DNA of 42,504 nucleotides from Calderihabitans maritimus (GTDB taxonomy: Bacteria; Bacillota; KKC1; Calderihabitantales; Calderihabitantaceae): contig NZ_BDGJ01000117.1 in the NCBI RefSeq assembly GCF_002207765.1, forward strand, positions 37,564 through 80,067, written 5' to 3'. Shown here in pieces: positions 18,375-29,710 of the stretch (position 1 is the stretch's first letter; each line of letters opens with the position of its first letter). The notes under the pieces are model-generated. The model saw only the letters and a program-made list of their open reading frames with translations. It was not told the origin of the DNA and made no database searches. The translations under genes and the position numbers were made by a program.

Positions 18375-18954
18375 CGCCCTTCGAGACCCGTTTCAGAGCT
18401 GGTTTGTTCAGTTGTTGTTGGTTATTAACCTGCCGGGCGCTCTGCTGGGTTACCTGTGGTATGTCCGCCAGTTGCAAGAGACCCCGTTCATTTATTGGCC
18501 GGTGGTTCCGGACAGCCCGCTGTCGGCCACTTTTTTCAGTTTGACTTTGTTGTTTTGGTGGTTCGGGAAAAGGGTTCCCGTCTTGGAGTTGATTGCTTTC
18601 TGTAGTGTTATTAAATACGGAATCTGGGCCGGGGTAATCATTCTCTCATACTGGTTTTCCGGGGGTTCCCAAAGTTACATGGAATGGTTGTTGTTGATTT
18701 CCCACATAGGTATGGCTCTGGAAGGGTTTATTTACCTTCGCTACATGCGGCCCGGTTACTCGGAAATAGGATTGACTGTTGCCTGGTTGGCCTTCAATGA
18801 TTTGATGGATTACGGCTTTGGATTGCACCCTTATCTTTTCACTGCCGGGCAGTTACCCTTGGCATTGCTTTCCGCTGTAGCTCTTACCGGATTGTTAGCT
18901 GCTTATCTCGGATTATTGAGTTCGAGGAAGATGGTGTTCAAGCGTAGTTCTTGA
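18355..18954 (+). CDS. DUF1405 membrane protein (YpjA family)
   Basis: Integral membrane protein of 199 residues with about six hydrophobic helices. Family signatures include WPVVPDSPLSATFF near residue 50, a VIKYGIW segment near 85, and LISHIGMALEGFIYL near 120, which together match DUF1405/YpjA. No function has been established for the family. AGGGGAG precedes the ATG and lies inside the acyltransferase gene, with which it overlaps by 20 bases, so the two are probably co-translated. A following 97-base AT-rich gap separates it from rpoN. Confidence 0.82.
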   Translation: MRKKLVSALRDPFQSWFVQLLLVINLPGALLGYLWYVRQLQETPFIYWPVVPDSPLSATFFSLTLLFWWFGKRVPVLELIAFCSVIKYGIWAGVIILSYWFSGGSQSYMEWLLLISHIGMALEGFIYLRYMRPGYSEIGLTVAWLAFNDLMDYGFGLHPYLFTAGQLPLALLSAVALTGLLAAYLGLLSSRKMVFKRSS

Positions 18955-19051
18955 ATAAATATTTACCAGCCTTTTGAAAGCAGGAAAAAGGTCAGGGAGA
19001 AAAGAATAATATAAATTAACGAAATTTTTTGACTTCAGGGAGTTGGAGAAA

Positions 19052-20440
19052 ATGCGGATGGGTTACGGCCTGACCTTAGAACAAACTCAAAAATTGATTA
19101 TGACTCCCGAGTTAAGGCAGGCCATCGTTATTCTACAACTATCGACGCTAGAGTTGGCGGAATATTTACAGCAGGCGGTTTTGGAAAATCCGGTCCTGGA
19201 AATCAAGGATGAGATGCAGGAGGATGAGGAAGCCTCTGATGGGGCTGTGGAAGATAAATTTGACCTCGATTGGCAGGAATATTTTGAGGACGGCAGCGAC
19301 CTGGGATATGTTCCCCAACCGAGGGAAGAAAAGGATGAGTTTTCTTACGAACATTTTTTGACCCAGGCCCCGACTCTGCATGACCACCTCATGTTCCAGC
19401 TTCACCTGTCTCGGGTGCCGGAAAAAATTCGGCGCCTCGGAGAGTTTTTGATCGGTAACATCGATGAAGAGGGTTACCTGCAGACTTCTACCGAAGAGGT
19501 CGCCCGGCATTTTAATACTTCCGAAGCGGAAGTGGAAGAAGCTCTTAAATTGGTGCAGGGTTTTGATCCTCCCGGAGTGGGGGCCCGGAACTTGATTGAA
19601 TGTTTATTGATCCAGCTAAAGGATCTCGGACATTACCAGCCGGAGGCAGAAAAAATAATAAAATTTTATCTTAAAGACCTTGCCGAGGGGCGTATTAATA
19701 AAATTGCCCAGGAGCTTGAAGTGAGCCCGCGCAAGATACAGGAAATTGCCGATCAGATTAAACAGCTAGATCCCAAACCGGGCCGGAAATTTGGCAGCCC
19801 AAACGATGTCCGATACGTGATACCGGATGTAGTGATCGAAAAAGTGGGCGGTGAATTTGTTGTCCTGGTCAATGATACGCTCACACCCAGATTGGGGATT
19901 AATCCTGTTTACAAAAATTTGCTTCAGGCAGGCGCGAGTTGTGACGATACAACCAGGAAGTTTCTGGAACGTCGTTTAAATTCGGCAGTTTGGATTATTA
20001 GGAGTATAGAACAGCGAAGGCTTACCCTATACCGGGTAGTAAACTGTATAGTGGAGTTTCAACGGGAATTTTTAGAAAAAGGTATTAAATATTTAAAACC
20101 TTTGAACCTGCGTCAGGTGGCGGAAGTCCTGGGAATGCATGAATCTACAGTGAGCAGGGCTACGGCAAATAAGTATGTGCAGACTCCCCAGGGAGTCTTT
20201 GAATTGAAATTTTTCTTTGCCAGTGGACTGGAAAGTATGGCCGGTAATTCTATTTCGGCAGAGAGTATCAAACGAACGATCCGGGAACTAATTGAAAAGG
20301 AGGATCCTCGAAGACCTCTTACCGATCAAGAAATCGCCAAGATCCTTGCACAACAAGGCATTAAAATAGCCCGGAGGACAGTAGCTAAATACCGGGACGA
20401 ATTAGGTATACTTTCCGCTTTAAAAAGAAAGCGTTATTAG
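19052..20440 (+). CDS. rpoN: RNA polymerase sigma-54 factor (RpoN / SigL)
   Basis: Alternative sigma factor of about 462 residues recognising -24/-12 promoters and needing enhancer-binding ATPases. Region I is glutamine-rich (YGLTLEQTQKLIMTPELRQAI...LQLSTLELAEYL). An acidic linker occupies about 50-85. The core-binding region precedes a helix-turn-helix near 355-375 (LRQVAEVLGMHESTVSRATANK). The RpoN box ARRTVAKYR lies near the C-terminus. ATG 19052 is preferred, nine bases after AGGGAG; TTG 19043 in frame is possible. No sigma-54 promoter was spotted in the window, so its regulon lies elsewhere. A terminator follows immediately. Confidence 0.96.
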   Translation: MRMGYGLTLEQTQKLIMTPELRQAIVILQLSTLELAEYLQQAVLENPVLEIKDEMQEDEEASDGAVEDKFDLDWQEYFEDGSDLGYVPQPREEKDEFSYEHFLTQAPTLHDHLMFQLHLSRVPEKIRRLGEFLIGNIDEEGYLQTSTEEVARHFNTSEAEVEEALKLVQGFDPPGVGARNLIECLLIQLKDLGHYQPEAEKIIKFYLKDLAEGRINKIAQELEVSPRKIQEIADQIKQLDPKPGRKFGSPNDVRYVIPDVVIEKVGGEFVVLVNDTLTPRLGINPVYKNLLQAGASCDDTTRKFLERRLNSAVWIIRSIEQRRLTLYRVVNCIVEFQREFLEKGIKYLKPLNLRQVAEVLGMHESTVSRATANKYVQTPQGVFELKFFFASGLESMAGNSISAESIKRTIRELIEKEDPRRPLTDQEIAKILAQQGIKIARRTVAKYRDELGILSALKRKRY

Positions 20441-20445
20441 GAAGA

Positions 20446-20482
20446 GGCTTACTGCGGAACAGCAGTAGGCTTTTTTCTTTTT
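20446..20482 (+). terminator. Rho-independent terminator after rpoN
   Basis: Nine-bp stem GCTTACTGC (20447-20455) / GCAGTAGGC (20462-20470), with one G-T pair and a 6-base loop, followed by TTTTTTCTTTTT. It cleanly separates rpoN from the glycolytic operon. Confidence 0.92.
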
Positions 20483-20521
20483 CGTGTAGCAGGCGCTTCG
20501 TGTTTCTGCTTTTTATCTAAT

Positions 20522-20540
20522 CTTGGAAAAGGAATCCAAG
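20522..20540. repeat. Inverted repeat in the gapA leader (dyad 1)
   Basis: CTTGGA (20522-20527) and TCCAAG (20535-20540) form perfect 6-bp arms around 7 bases. The left side (CTTGGAAAAGG, 20522-20532) can alternatively pair with CCTTTTCAAGG (20559-20569), with nine Watson-Crick pairs and one G-T pair out of 11. Two mutually exclusive folds are therefore possible. Confidence 0.4.
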
Positions 20541-20550
20541 CCCTTAGTGT

Positions 20551-20572
20551 TGAATACCTTTTCAAGGCATTC
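20551..20572. promoter_or_regulatory. Operator-like dyad in the gapA leader (dyad 2)
   Basis: Arms GAATACCTT (20552-20560) and AAGGCATTC (20564-20572) around TTC match at eight of nine positions. The inner TGAATACCTTTTCA (20551-20564) resembles a catabolite-responsive element but lacks the central CG that CcpA sites need. It could bind a regulator as DNA or fold as RNA. Confidence 0.4.
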
Positions 20573-20690
20573 TCATCGCTCAATAGGCGTTATAGAAGAA
20601 AATTAATTTAGGAATACTAAGTTGAAAGAAAATGGAATAGGAAATTGTTTTTTATGTCTTCTAAAGATGAGGCATAAAGGGAGGTGACCT

Positions 20691-20741
20691 TTGACTATTC
20701 TAGTTACGGTAGTAAAACTTCCTGAAAGGGTAGCTATATAA
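20691..20741 (+). CDS. Possible 16-residue leader peptide upstream of gapA
   Basis: A TTG start follows AAAGGGAGGTGACC (20676-20689), close to a full anti-16S match, with a stop after 16 codons; the peptide would be MTILVTVVKLPERVAI. Such a strong ribosome site with nothing else to serve suggests real initiation. The ORF ends 29 bases before gapA. No homolog is known to me. The TTGACT that begins the ORF could instead be read as a -35 box, so the call is tentative. Confidence 0.3.
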   Translation: MTILVTVVKLPERVAI

Positions 20742-20749
20742 AAAAATAA

Positions 20750-21778
<1,029 letters not shown>

Positions 21779-21788
21779 TTATTGGGAG

Positions 21789-21845
21789 CAAAAAAGGGGT
21801 CAGTTGAGAGTCCGTAATTGGGCTCTCCGGTTCTGGCCCTTTTTT
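21789..21845 (+). terminator. Composite hairpin / attenuator between gapA and pgk
   Basis: An outer stem starts with an A run and GGG(G)TCAG (21796-21803) and pairs with CTGGCCC (21833-21839), with one bulged G and one G-T pair; the A run pairs with the T tract 21840-21845. An inner 8-bp stem GAGAGTCC (21806-21813) / GGGCTCTC (21820-21827) stacks on it with a 6-base loop. The T tract makes it terminator-like, and it ends 14 bases before pgk. Because no other promoter is visible for pgk, partial read-through is likely, giving more gapA than downstream mRNA. Confidence 0.7.
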
Positions 21846-21859
21846 CAGGAGGGTTGGTA

Positions 21860-23044
21860 ATGGAAAAATTAACGGTGAGAGATCTGGATGTGGCGGGCAA
21901 AAGAGTACTGGTGAGGGTTGATTTCAATGTTCCTCTGGACGAACAGCGTAATATAACCGACGATACCCGGATTAGAGCAGCGTTGCCGACCATTAATTAT
22001 TTGAGGGAAAATAAGGCTAAGGTTATTCTTGTTTCCCACTTGGGGAGACCTAAAGGCCAGGTTAAAGACGAACTGCGTCTGGACCCGGTAGCTCAGCGTT
22101 TAGCGGACCTGCTAGGACAGCAGGTAGTGAAAACCGACGAATGTATCGGGGAAGAACCCCAAAGGGCCATCGAGGCCATGGAGCCAGGCGATGTTGTGCT
22201 TCTGGAAAATGTTCGTTTCTATCCGGGAGAAGAAAAAAATGATCCTGAGTTTGCCCGGGCGCTGGCTCAACTGGCGGACCTCTATGTTAATGACGCTTTT
22301 GGTACCGCACATCGTGCCCATGCATCAACGGCCGGGGTAGCCCAGTTTTTACCGGCGGCAGCAGGTTTTTTGATGGAAAAGGAAATAGAAATTATGGGTA
22401 AAGCCCTTTCTGAGCCTCAACGTCCTTTTGTGGCAGTCATCGGAGGGGCGAAAGTATCGGATAAAATTGGGGTTATCCGTAACTTGTTAAACAAGGTGGA
22501 TACTCTGGTTATTGGCGGTGGGATGGCCAACACCTTTCTCGTGGCTAAAGGATATTCCTTGGGCAAATCTCTGTATGAAGCAGATAAGCTAGACCTGGCC
22601 CAAGAGTTGATGAGGCAGGCGGAAGAGCAGGGTGTGAGCCTTTACCTGCCGGAAGACCTGGTGATAGCGGATAGGATGGCGGTTGATGCTTCTTCCCGGG
22701 TAGTAGCGGTGGACCAGGTTCCCGAGGAGTGGATGGCTTTGGACATAGGACCTAAGACGGCAGAGCGTTTCAGCGAGGCAATTAGAAGAGCTCAAACGGT
22801 AATTTGGAACGGACCTATGGGAGTGTTCGAACTGGAACCCTTTGCCCGGGGAACGGAAGCAGTAGCCCGGGCTATGGCCGAATCGCCGGGCACTACCATT
22901 GTAGGTGGAGGCGATTCTGTTGCGGCGGTAGAAAAGGTTGGAGTATCGGACCGGCTATCCCACATTTCCACCGGCGGAGGTGCTTCTCTAGAGTTTTTGG
23001 AAGGAAAAGAGCTACCTGGAGTAAAGGCTTTGTCTGATAAGTAA
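21860..23044 (+). CDS. pgk: Phosphoglycerate kinase
   Basis: Monomeric glycolytic kinase of 394 residues making ATP from 1,3-bisphosphoglycerate. Signature [13 protein letters not shown] lies near the N-terminus, the substrate-binding arginines include [22 protein letters not shown] is central, [11 protein letters not shown] begins the nucleotide domain, and the C-terminal glycine-rich [11 protein letters not shown] and [13 protein letters not shown] close it. ATG 21860 is chosen because AGGAGGG lies seven bases upstream; the longer frame back to 21818 runs into the attenuator hairpin. The gene ends 18 bases before tpiA. Confidence 0.98.
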   Translation: MEKLTVRDLDVAGKRVLVRVDFNVPLDEQRNITDDTRIRAALPTINYLRENKAKVILVSHLGRPKGQVKDELRLDPVAQRLADLLGQQVVKTDECIGEEPQRAIEAMEPGDVVLLENVRFYPGEEKNDPEFARALAQLADLYVNDAFGTAHRAHASTAGVAQFLPAAAGFLMEKEIEIMGKALSEPQRPFVAVIGGAKVSDKIGVIRNLLNKVDTLVIGGGMANTFLVAKGYSLGKSLYEADKLDLAQELMRQAEEQGVSLYLPEDLVIADRMAVDASSRVVAVDQVPEEWMALDIGPKTAERFSEAIRRAQTVIWNGPMGVFELEPFARGTEAVARAMAESPGTTIVGGGDSVAAVEKVGVSDRLSHISTGGGASLEFLEGKELPGVKALSDK

Positions 23045-23062
23045 AATGAGAGGGGGAGGGAA

Positions 23063-23818
23063 GTGCGTAAGCCCATAATAGCCGGAAACTGGAAAATGCA
23101 CAAAACCGGTGCAGAGGCGAAACAATTGGTAGAGGAATTAAAGGAATTAATAGCCGGGGTTGAGGACGTAGAGATAGTAGTATGCCCTCCTTTTACCGCT
23201 TTGGAGACGGTGACTGAATTATGTCGCGGTACAAACTTGACCGTTGGGGCTCAAAACATGCATTGGGAAAAAGAAGGGGCTTATACCGGAGAAATTTCCG
23301 GCCAAATGCTCAAGTACCTGGGCTGCCGGTACGTGATAGTGGGGCATTCGGAAAGAAGACAATATTTCGGGGAAACCAATGAAACGGTCAACAAAAAGGT
23401 GAAAGCGGCATTAAGCTGCGGTTTATACCCCATCGTTTGTGTTGGGGAGACGTTGGAACAGAGAGAAGCGGGTATAACAGCAGAGGTCTGCCGGAAACAG
23501 GTTGAGGAAGGTTTGGCTTCCTTGAAGGACGACCAGGTTTCCAGGGTGGTTGTAGCTTACGAACCGGTTTGGGCCATAGGTACCGGCAGAACGGCATCGG
23601 CTCGGGATGCGGAAGAGGTTATCAGCTATATCCGGTCGGTGGTAGCCGGGATGTATGGAGAAAAAGCTGCTGGGGAGATGCGAATTCAATACGGGGGAAG
23701 TGTAAAACCGGACAATATTAAAGAACTGATGGAACAACCCAATATCGACGGGGCCTTGGTGGGAGGAGCTAGTCTTAAGGCCCAGTCCTTTGCACAGATT
23801 GTTCGATTTGAAGGATAA
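23063..23818 (+). CDS. tpiA: Triosephosphate isomerase
   Basis: TIM-barrel enzyme of 251 residues interconverting dihydroxyacetone phosphate and glyceraldehyde-3-phosphate. The catalytic residues are visible: K11 (NWKMH), H95 (VGHSERR) and E167 (AYEPVWAIGTG), followed by the flexible loop and the phosphate-binding QYGGSVKPDN and DGALVGGASL. The start is GTG with GAGGGGGAGGG immediately upstream. It lies in the glycolytic operon between pgk and gpmI, 15 bases before the latter. Confidence 0.98.
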   Translation: MRKPIIAGNWKMHKTGAEAKQLVEELKELIAGVEDVEIVVCPPFTALETVTELCRGTNLTVGAQNMHWEKEGAYTGEISGQMLKYLGCRYVIVGHSERRQYFGETNETVNKKVKAALSCGLYPIVCVGETLEQREAGITAEVCRKQVEEGLASLKDDQVSRVVVAYEPVWAIGTGRTASARDAEEVISYIRSVVAGMYGEKAAGEMRIQYGGSVKPDNIKELMEQPNIDGALVGGASLKAQSFAQIVRFEG

Positions 23819-23833
23819 AAGGGGCGAAAATTA

Positions 23834-25390
23834 GTGGCAAAAACGAAGCAATTTCTGATGCTGGTTATCCTTGACGGTTGGGGATTAAGAGAGGCAACCG
23901 GCGGAAACGCCATTGCTCAAGCCCATCTGCCCAACTACCGGTATCTTAAAAAAGAATATCCTTTTACTACCTTAAAAGCTTCCGGTGAATACGTCGGACT
24001 GCCGGCAGGACAGATGGGAAATTCGGAGGTAGGTCATCTTAATATCGGAGCAGGCCGGGTAGTTTATCAGGAACTCACCCGTATAAGCCGTGCTATTGAG
24101 GATGGCACGTTCTTTCGAAACCAGGTACTGTTGCAGGCGGTAGAGCATGCCAAAAGGAATAAGCGGGCCCTTCATTTGATGGGGCTTCTTTCCGACGGAG
24201 GAGTACACAGTCATATCCGCCACCTGTTTGCTTTATTGGACCTGGCCCGGCAGCACCGCCTGGAACAGGTTTTTATCCATGCTTTCCTGGACGGCAGAGA
24301 TGTACCTCCTGCCAACGCTAAAGAATATTTTTTGGCTTTAAACGAGAAGTTACAGGAAACAGGCCTTGGTTCCGTGGCGACGGTCATGGGCCGTTACTAC
24401 GCTATGGACCGGGATAAAAGGTGGGACCGTACGGAAAAGGCGTACCGGGCTATGGTCGCCGGTGAAGGATTGAAAGCTGCCATGCCCCTGGATGCGCTGG
24501 AGGCAGCTTATAATCGCGGGGAAACGGACGAGTTTGTTACACCTACGGTCATAGTACGGGAAAACGGGAACCCGGTGGCTACGGTCAAACCGGGAGATGC
24601 AGTGATCTTTTACAATTTCCGGGCCGACCGGGCCCGGCAATTAACCCGGGCTTTTGTAGAGAAAGATTTTACCGCTTTTGATCGTCCTGGAGGATATCTG
24701 GGGGTCCATTTTGTCTGCATGACCCAGTATGATGTGGAGATCCCAGCACCGGTTGCCTTTCCTCCCCAGAACTTGATCAATACATTGGGGGAGGTTCTGG
24801 CCAAAGAAGGGAAGCGACAGCTAAGGATTGCTGAAACGGAAAAATATGCTCATGTTACCTTTTTCTTTAACGGGGGTGTGGAGGAACCGAATCCGGGAGA
24901 GGACCGCATTTTAATTCCTTCCCCTAAAGTTCCTACCTATAACCTGAAGCCGGAAATGAGTGCTTACGAAGTTACAGAAACGGTTTTGGAGAAAATTAGA
25001 ACCGGTGAGTACGATGTGATTATTCTCAACTTTGCCAATCCCGACATGGTCGGCCATACCGGGATCATGGAAGCAGCGGTTAAGGCCGTGGAAGCGGTCG
25101 ATGAATGTATAGGGCGTATCTGGAAGGCGGTCCGGGAACGGGACGGGATTCTTATTATAACGGCCGATCACGGGAATGCGGAGCAAATGGTCGATCCTGA
25201 AACTGGTGAATCTCACACCGCTCATACGGATAACCCGGTGCCGTTCATACTCGTGAGCGACGAGTATAAGCATGCGCGCCTTAAGGAAGGTGCTCTGAAG
25301 GACATAGCGCCAACTCTTTTACAACTTTTGAATATAAGCAAGCCTTCCGAAATGACTGGAGAAAGTCTGTTGCAGGAAAAATATAAATAA
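23834..25390 (+). CDS. gpmI: 2,3-bisphosphoglycerate-independent phosphoglycerate mutase
   Basis: Mn2+-dependent alkaline-phosphatase-superfamily enzyme of 518 residues interconverting 3- and 2-phosphoglycerate. The phosphatase domain begins with the metal-binding LDGWG (D14). The phosphorylated serine is S64 in [17 protein letters not shown]. The transferase domain carries SDGGVHSH and FLDGRDVPP, and the C-terminal metal site includes [12 protein letters not shown] and [10 protein letters not shown]. The GTG start follows AGGGGCG. Length is normal for the family. Activity of such enzymes depends strongly on Mn2+ and pH, as known from sporulating Bacillus. Confidence 0.98.
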   Translation: MAKTKQFLMLVILDGWGLREATGGNAIAQAHLPNYRYLKKEYPFTTLKASGEYVGLPAGQMGNSEVGHLNIGAGRVVYQELTRISRAIEDGTFFRNQVLLQAVEHAKRNKRALHLMGLLSDGGVHSHIRHLFALLDLARQHRLEQVFIHAFLDGRDVPPANAKEYFLALNEKLQETGLGSVATVMGRYYAMDRDKRWDRTEKAYRAMVAGEGLKAAMPLDALEAAYNRGETDEFVTPTVIVRENGNPVATVKPGDAVIFYNFRADRARQLTRAFVEKDFTAFDRPGGYLGVHFVCMTQYDVEIPAPVAFPPQNLINTLGEVLAKEGKRQLRIAETEKYAHVTFFFNGGVEEPNPGEDRILIPSPKVPTYNLKPEMSAYEVTETVLEKIRTGEYDVIILNFANPDMVGHTGIMEAAVKAVEAVDECIGRIWKAVRERDGILIITADHGNAEQMVDPETGESHTAHTDNPVPFILVSDEYKHARLKEGALKDIAPTLLQLLNISKPSEMTGESLLQEKYK

Positions 25391-25395
25391 ACTAA

Positions 25396-26709
<1,314 letters not shown>

Positions 26710-26723
26710 TTAACAGGCAGGAA

Positions 26724-26748
26724 ATTCTACCTTAGGCTAGAATCATTT
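26724..26748 (+). terminator. Weak hairpin after eno, possible terminator
   Basis: ATTCTA (26724-26729) pairs perfectly with TAGAAT (26738-26743), with an extra CC/GG pair inside around TTA; the tail cattttaaag has only a short T run. It is the only stem found between eno and secG. Confidence 0.35.
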
Positions 26749-26813
26749 TAAAGTCAAAATTTTGCGAAAATAGAAAGGGGGGATTGCAGCTTACCTGCCG
26801 GCACTCCTTCTTC

Positions 26814-26842
26814 TTGTATTCAAGGTTGGGTTGTGCTAGAAT
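26814..26842 (+). promoter_or_regulatory. Sigma-A promoter of secG
   Basis: -35 TTGTAT (26814-26819), 17-base spacer, -10 TAGAAT (26837-26842), 35 bases upstream of the secG start. The -10 differs from consensus at one position. Confidence 0.7.
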
Positions 26843-26877
26843 ATATTTGTCTTATCATCGGCAGGAGGTGACAGGCG

Positions 26878-27099
26878 GTGAAAATAGTACTTACAGTATT
26901 TCAAGTAGTCGTCGCTCTAGCACTGATAGCTTCGGTCCTGTTGCAGTCGGGTAGAAGTGCCGGGATTTCTGGGGCTATCGCCGGGGGTGCTGAAGCTTTT
27001 TTCGGCAAGAAAAAAGGTATTGATGAACTGTTGAATAAGATTTCTGCTGTTCTAGCTATTGCTTTTTTGGTATTAACTTTGTTGTTATCATTGGTCTAA
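26878..27099 (+). CDS. secG: Preprotein translocase subunit SecG
   Basis: Small SecYEG channel subunit of 73 residues: helix 1 (TVFQVVVALALIASVLLQ), a glycine-rich loop with the family motif QSGRSAGISGAIAGGAEAFFG, then helix 2 (ISAVLAIAFLVLTLLLSLV). The GTG start has AGGAGGTGA seven bases upstream and is preceded by its own promoter. secG after eno is a common Firmicute arrangement. RNase R often follows in the same neighbourhood and does so here, after an inserted pyrophosphatase, thioesterase and HD-domain gene. Confidence 0.96.
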   Translation: MKIVLTVFQVVVALALIASVLLQSGRSAGISGAIAGGAEAFFGKKKGIDELLNKISAVLAIAFLVLTLLLSLV

Positions 27100-27137
27100 A
27101 GCCTTTTAGGGTTAGGTAAATATATCGGAGGAGGTAG

Positions 27138-29159
27138 ATGGGCATGCCTGAGTCATTTTCCGGAGGTTTATATGTAGCTCCTATTGCCGGGATTATTGCC
27201 CTCATCTTTGCTGGATACCTGGTGGCAAGGATTAAACGAGTAGATCCCGGGACAGAGAAAATGAAAGAAATAGCGGAAGCTATTCATGAAGGAGCTATGG
27301 CTTTTCTTTTCCGAGAATACCGAACCTTGATTTATTTTATTTTGGCCATGACTATAGTTATTGTAGTGGCAGGAGTTATGACCCAGGGCGCCGGTAGTAT
27401 GAAGCCTGCCACCGCCATTGCCTACCTGGTGGGTACCATCTGCTCGTTGGGAGCCGGGTTTATTGGAATGAACGTCGCTACCCTAGCCAACGTGCGGACT
27501 ACCAATGCAGCCCGGCAAGGCGCCAACCAGGCTCTAGGAGTAGCTTTTTCCGGCGGCGCCGTTATGGGAATGTCAGTTGTGGGGTTAGGACTTTTAGGCT
27601 TAGGAATTATCAGTATCATTTTTAAAGACCCTGCTATTATCAACGGATTTGCTTTGGGAGCCAGTTCCATCGCTCTCTTCGGCCGGGTTGGTGGCGGTAT
27701 CTACACCAAGGCGGCAGACGTAGGTGCCGACCTGGTGGGTAAAGTAGAGGCCGGTATTCCGGAAGACGATCCCCGTAACCCGGCGGTTATTGCCGACAAC
27801 GTGGGAGACAATGTCGGTGACGTAGCCGGTATGGGTGCCGACTTGTTTGAATCCTATGTCGGTTCCATTATTGCGGGAATTGCCCTGGGTTCTGCCATGA
27901 GCAGCAACAGCGTTAACGCCGCTTTGTTGCCGATATACATAGCGGCTGCCGGTGTAATAGCGGCGATTATCGGTACTTTCTTCGTGCGTACCAACGAAGG
28001 CGCCCGGGCGCAGAGTGCCCTGAATACAGGAACTTTGGTGGCCAGTATCCTAGCTATCGCTTTCACCTATTTCTTATCCACCAGCCTGTTACCGGATATC
28101 GGCCTAAACGTATTTGGAGCCACAGTTGCTGGCCTGCTGGCGGGGGTTCTTATTGGTAAGATTACTGAATACTATACTGCCGACCGTTTCAATCCAGTTA
28201 AAGAAATAGCCAAGGCTTCGCAGACGGGAACTGCTACCAACATTATTGCCGGAATCAGCACCGGAATGATGAGTACGGCTCTGCCTATAGTTGTTATAGT
28301 GGTGGCCATCTTATTGGCTTATAAACTGGCAGGTCTGTACGGCATTGCTCTGGCCGCGGTAGGAATGCTCTCTACTACCGGAATGGTGGTGGCCGTAGAT
28401 GCTTACGGTCCCATTGCCGACAATGCCGGGGGAATCGCTGAAATGTCCGGTCTCGAGCCGGGAGTTCGTAAGATAACCGATGCCCTGGATGCAGTAGGTA
28501 ATACTACAGCCGCCATCGGAAAAGGTTTTGCCATAGGTTCTGCTGCTTTGACCGCTTTGGCGTTGTTTTCCGCTTATACCAAAGCGGCGGATATTCAAGC
28601 TATTGATATAACCCAGCCGAATGTGGTTGCCGGTCTGTTTATAGGCGGCATGCTTCCCTTCCTGTTTTCAGCTTTAACCATGCAGGCAGTTGGACGGGCG
28701 GCCTTCGATATGATTGAGGAGGTGCGCCGTCAATTCCGGTCCATACCGGGTCTGATGGAAGGCAAAGCTAGACCGGATTATGCTAACTGCGTGCGTATTA
28801 GTACTGGTGCGGCTCTGCGGGAAATGATTATTCCGGGTCTGCTGGCGGTGGTTGTACCCCTGGCCGTAGGACTTATACCAGGCCTTGGCAAAGAGGCCTT
28901 AGGTGGACTGCTGGCTGGAGCATTAGTCTCAGGTTTCTTGCTTGCAGTTATGATGGCCAATGCCGGTGGAGCCTGGGATAACGCCAAGAAATACATCGAA
29001 GGCGGTCAGTACGGCGGAAAGGGATCGGAAGCGCATGCTGCGGCTGTTAACGGCGATACGGTAGGAGATCCTTTCAAGGATACCTCCGGACCGTCCTTGA
29101 ACATCCTGATCAAGCTGATGACTATTGTATCTCTGGTGTTTGCCCCGCTCTTTATGTAG
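27138..29159 (+). CDS. hppA: Membrane-bound ion-translocating pyrophosphatase, K+-dependent type
   Basis: Integral membrane enzyme of 673 residues with about 16 helices that couples pyrophosphate hydrolysis to H+ or Na+ export. The substrate site is clear: [54 protein letters not shown] and the C-terminal [10 protein letters not shown] and [14 protein letters not shown]. In the family-specific position [11 protein letters not shown] there is Ala with Gly three residues on, the K+-dependent signature; the K+-independent class has Lys and Thr. Whether H+ or Na+ moves cannot be decided by eye: the E of LFES occurs in both groups. GGAGGAGG precedes ATG 27138; ATG 27144 in frame is an alternative. 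A strong terminator follows. Confidence 0.96.
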   Translation: MGMPESFSGGLYVAPIAGIIALIFAGYLVARIKRVDPGTEKMKEIAEAIHEGAMAFLFREYRTLIYFILAMTIVIVVAGVMTQGAGSMKPATAIAYLVGTICSLGAGFIGMNVATLANVRTTNAARQGANQALGVAFSGGAVMGMSVVGLGLLGLGIISIIFKDPAIINGFALGASSIALFGRVGGGIYTKAADVGADLVGKVEAGIPEDDPRNPAVIADNVGDNVGDVAGMGADLFESYVGSIIAGIALGSAMSSNSVNAALLPIYIAAAGVIAAIIGTFFVRTNEGARAQSALNTGTLVASILAIAFTYFLSTSLLPDIGLNVFGATVAGLLAGVLIGKITEYYTADRFNPVKEIAKASQTGTATNIIAGISTGMMSTALPIVVIVVAILLAYKLAGLYGIALAAVGMLSTTGMVVAVDAYGPIADNAGGIAEMSGLEPGVRKITDALDAVGNTTAAIGKGFAIGSAALTALALFSAYTKAADIQAIDITQPNVVAGLFIGGMLPFLFSALTMQAVGRAAFDMIEEVRRQFRSIPGLMEGKARPDYANCVRISTGAALREMIIPGLLAVVVPLAVGLIPGLGKEALGGLLAGALVSGFLLAVMMANAGGAWDNAKKYIEGGQYGGKGSEAHAAAVNGDTVGDPFKDTSGPSLNILIKLMTIVSLVFAPLFM

Positions 29160-29172
29160 CGTTCACGTAATC

Positions 29173-29208
29173 AAAAGTGTTGGGAGAAAAGTTCTCCCAA
29201 CACTTTTT
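29173..29208 (+). terminator. Strong terminator after hppA
   Basis: Perfect 16-bp stem AAAAGTGTTGGGAGAA (29173-29188) / TTCTCCCAACACTTTT (29192-29207) with a 3-base loop, ending in a T run. The A/T ends make it usable in both directions. It isolates hppA from the thioesterase gene. Confidence 0.92.
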
Positions 29209-29234
29209 GAATTCATAGCAGAAATTGGTATACT
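29207..29234 (+). promoter_or_regulatory. Sigma-A promoter of the thioesterase gene
   Basis: -35 TTGAAT (29207-29212), which overlaps the end of the hppA terminator, a 16-base spacer and -10 TATACT (29229-29234), 58 bases before the start codon. Confidence 0.6.
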
Positions 29235-29292
29235 ATTAGTAAGGTGCTCCATACGGAGCTCTTTTATTTCCGTGTAAAAGGGGGAAGGTGAA

Positions 29293-29688
29293 ATGAAACT
29301 CCAGGGCGATACCATGTGTTTTGCCTGCGGAGTGGATAATCCTATTGGTTTGAAATTGAGTTTCCGGGAAGAGAATGGGTTGTATATGACTGAATTCACT
29401 CCCCGAAAAGAATTTCAGGGTTGGGCAGGCATTCTGCATGGAGGCATCACCTCTACCGTTTTGGATGAAGTGATGGGTCATTATCTTTACACCAAAGGTT
29501 TATCCTCGGTGACCGTTGAGCTGCAGGTGAGGTTTCTTAAACCCATACCGGTGGAAGAAACGGTCAGAGCCTACGGAAAGGTGGTAGATGAAACCAGGCG
29601 ATTGATTACAGCGGAAGCCTGGATAGAACTGCCGAACGGTGAAAAGGCTGCCGAGGCCCGGGGTAAGTTTTTGCTGGTTAAGAGGTAA
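29293..29688 (+). CDS. PaaI-family hotdog-fold thioesterase
   Basis: Protein of 131 residues with the hotdog core: the N-terminal MCFACGVDNPIGLKLSF (CxxCG-NPxGL type), the helix-bearing WAGILHGGITSTVLDEVMGHYL with the conserved HGG and the catalytic acid D/E in LDEVMG, and strands VTVELQVRFLKPIPVEETVRAYGKV-like in composition. Related enzymes hydrolyse acyl-CoA thioesters; the substrate here is unknown. The ATG follows GGGGGAAGGTG. It is 22 bases from the HD-domain gene and probably co-transcribed. Confidence 0.87.
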   Translation: MKLQGDTMCFACGVDNPIGLKLSFREENGLYMTEFTPRKEFQGWAGILHGGITSTVLDEVMGHYLYTKGLSSVTVELQVRFLKPIPVEETVRAYGKVVDETRRLITAEAWIELPNGEKAAEARGKFLLVKR

Positions 29689-29710
29689 AATTATGAGGAG
29701 GGGATAAATC

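Noticed and set aside
20551-20564. CcpA catabolite-responsive element before gapA
   Set aside because: The ends fit (TGAA...TTCA) but the central CG required in cre sites is absent, so I list it only as an unassigned dyad.
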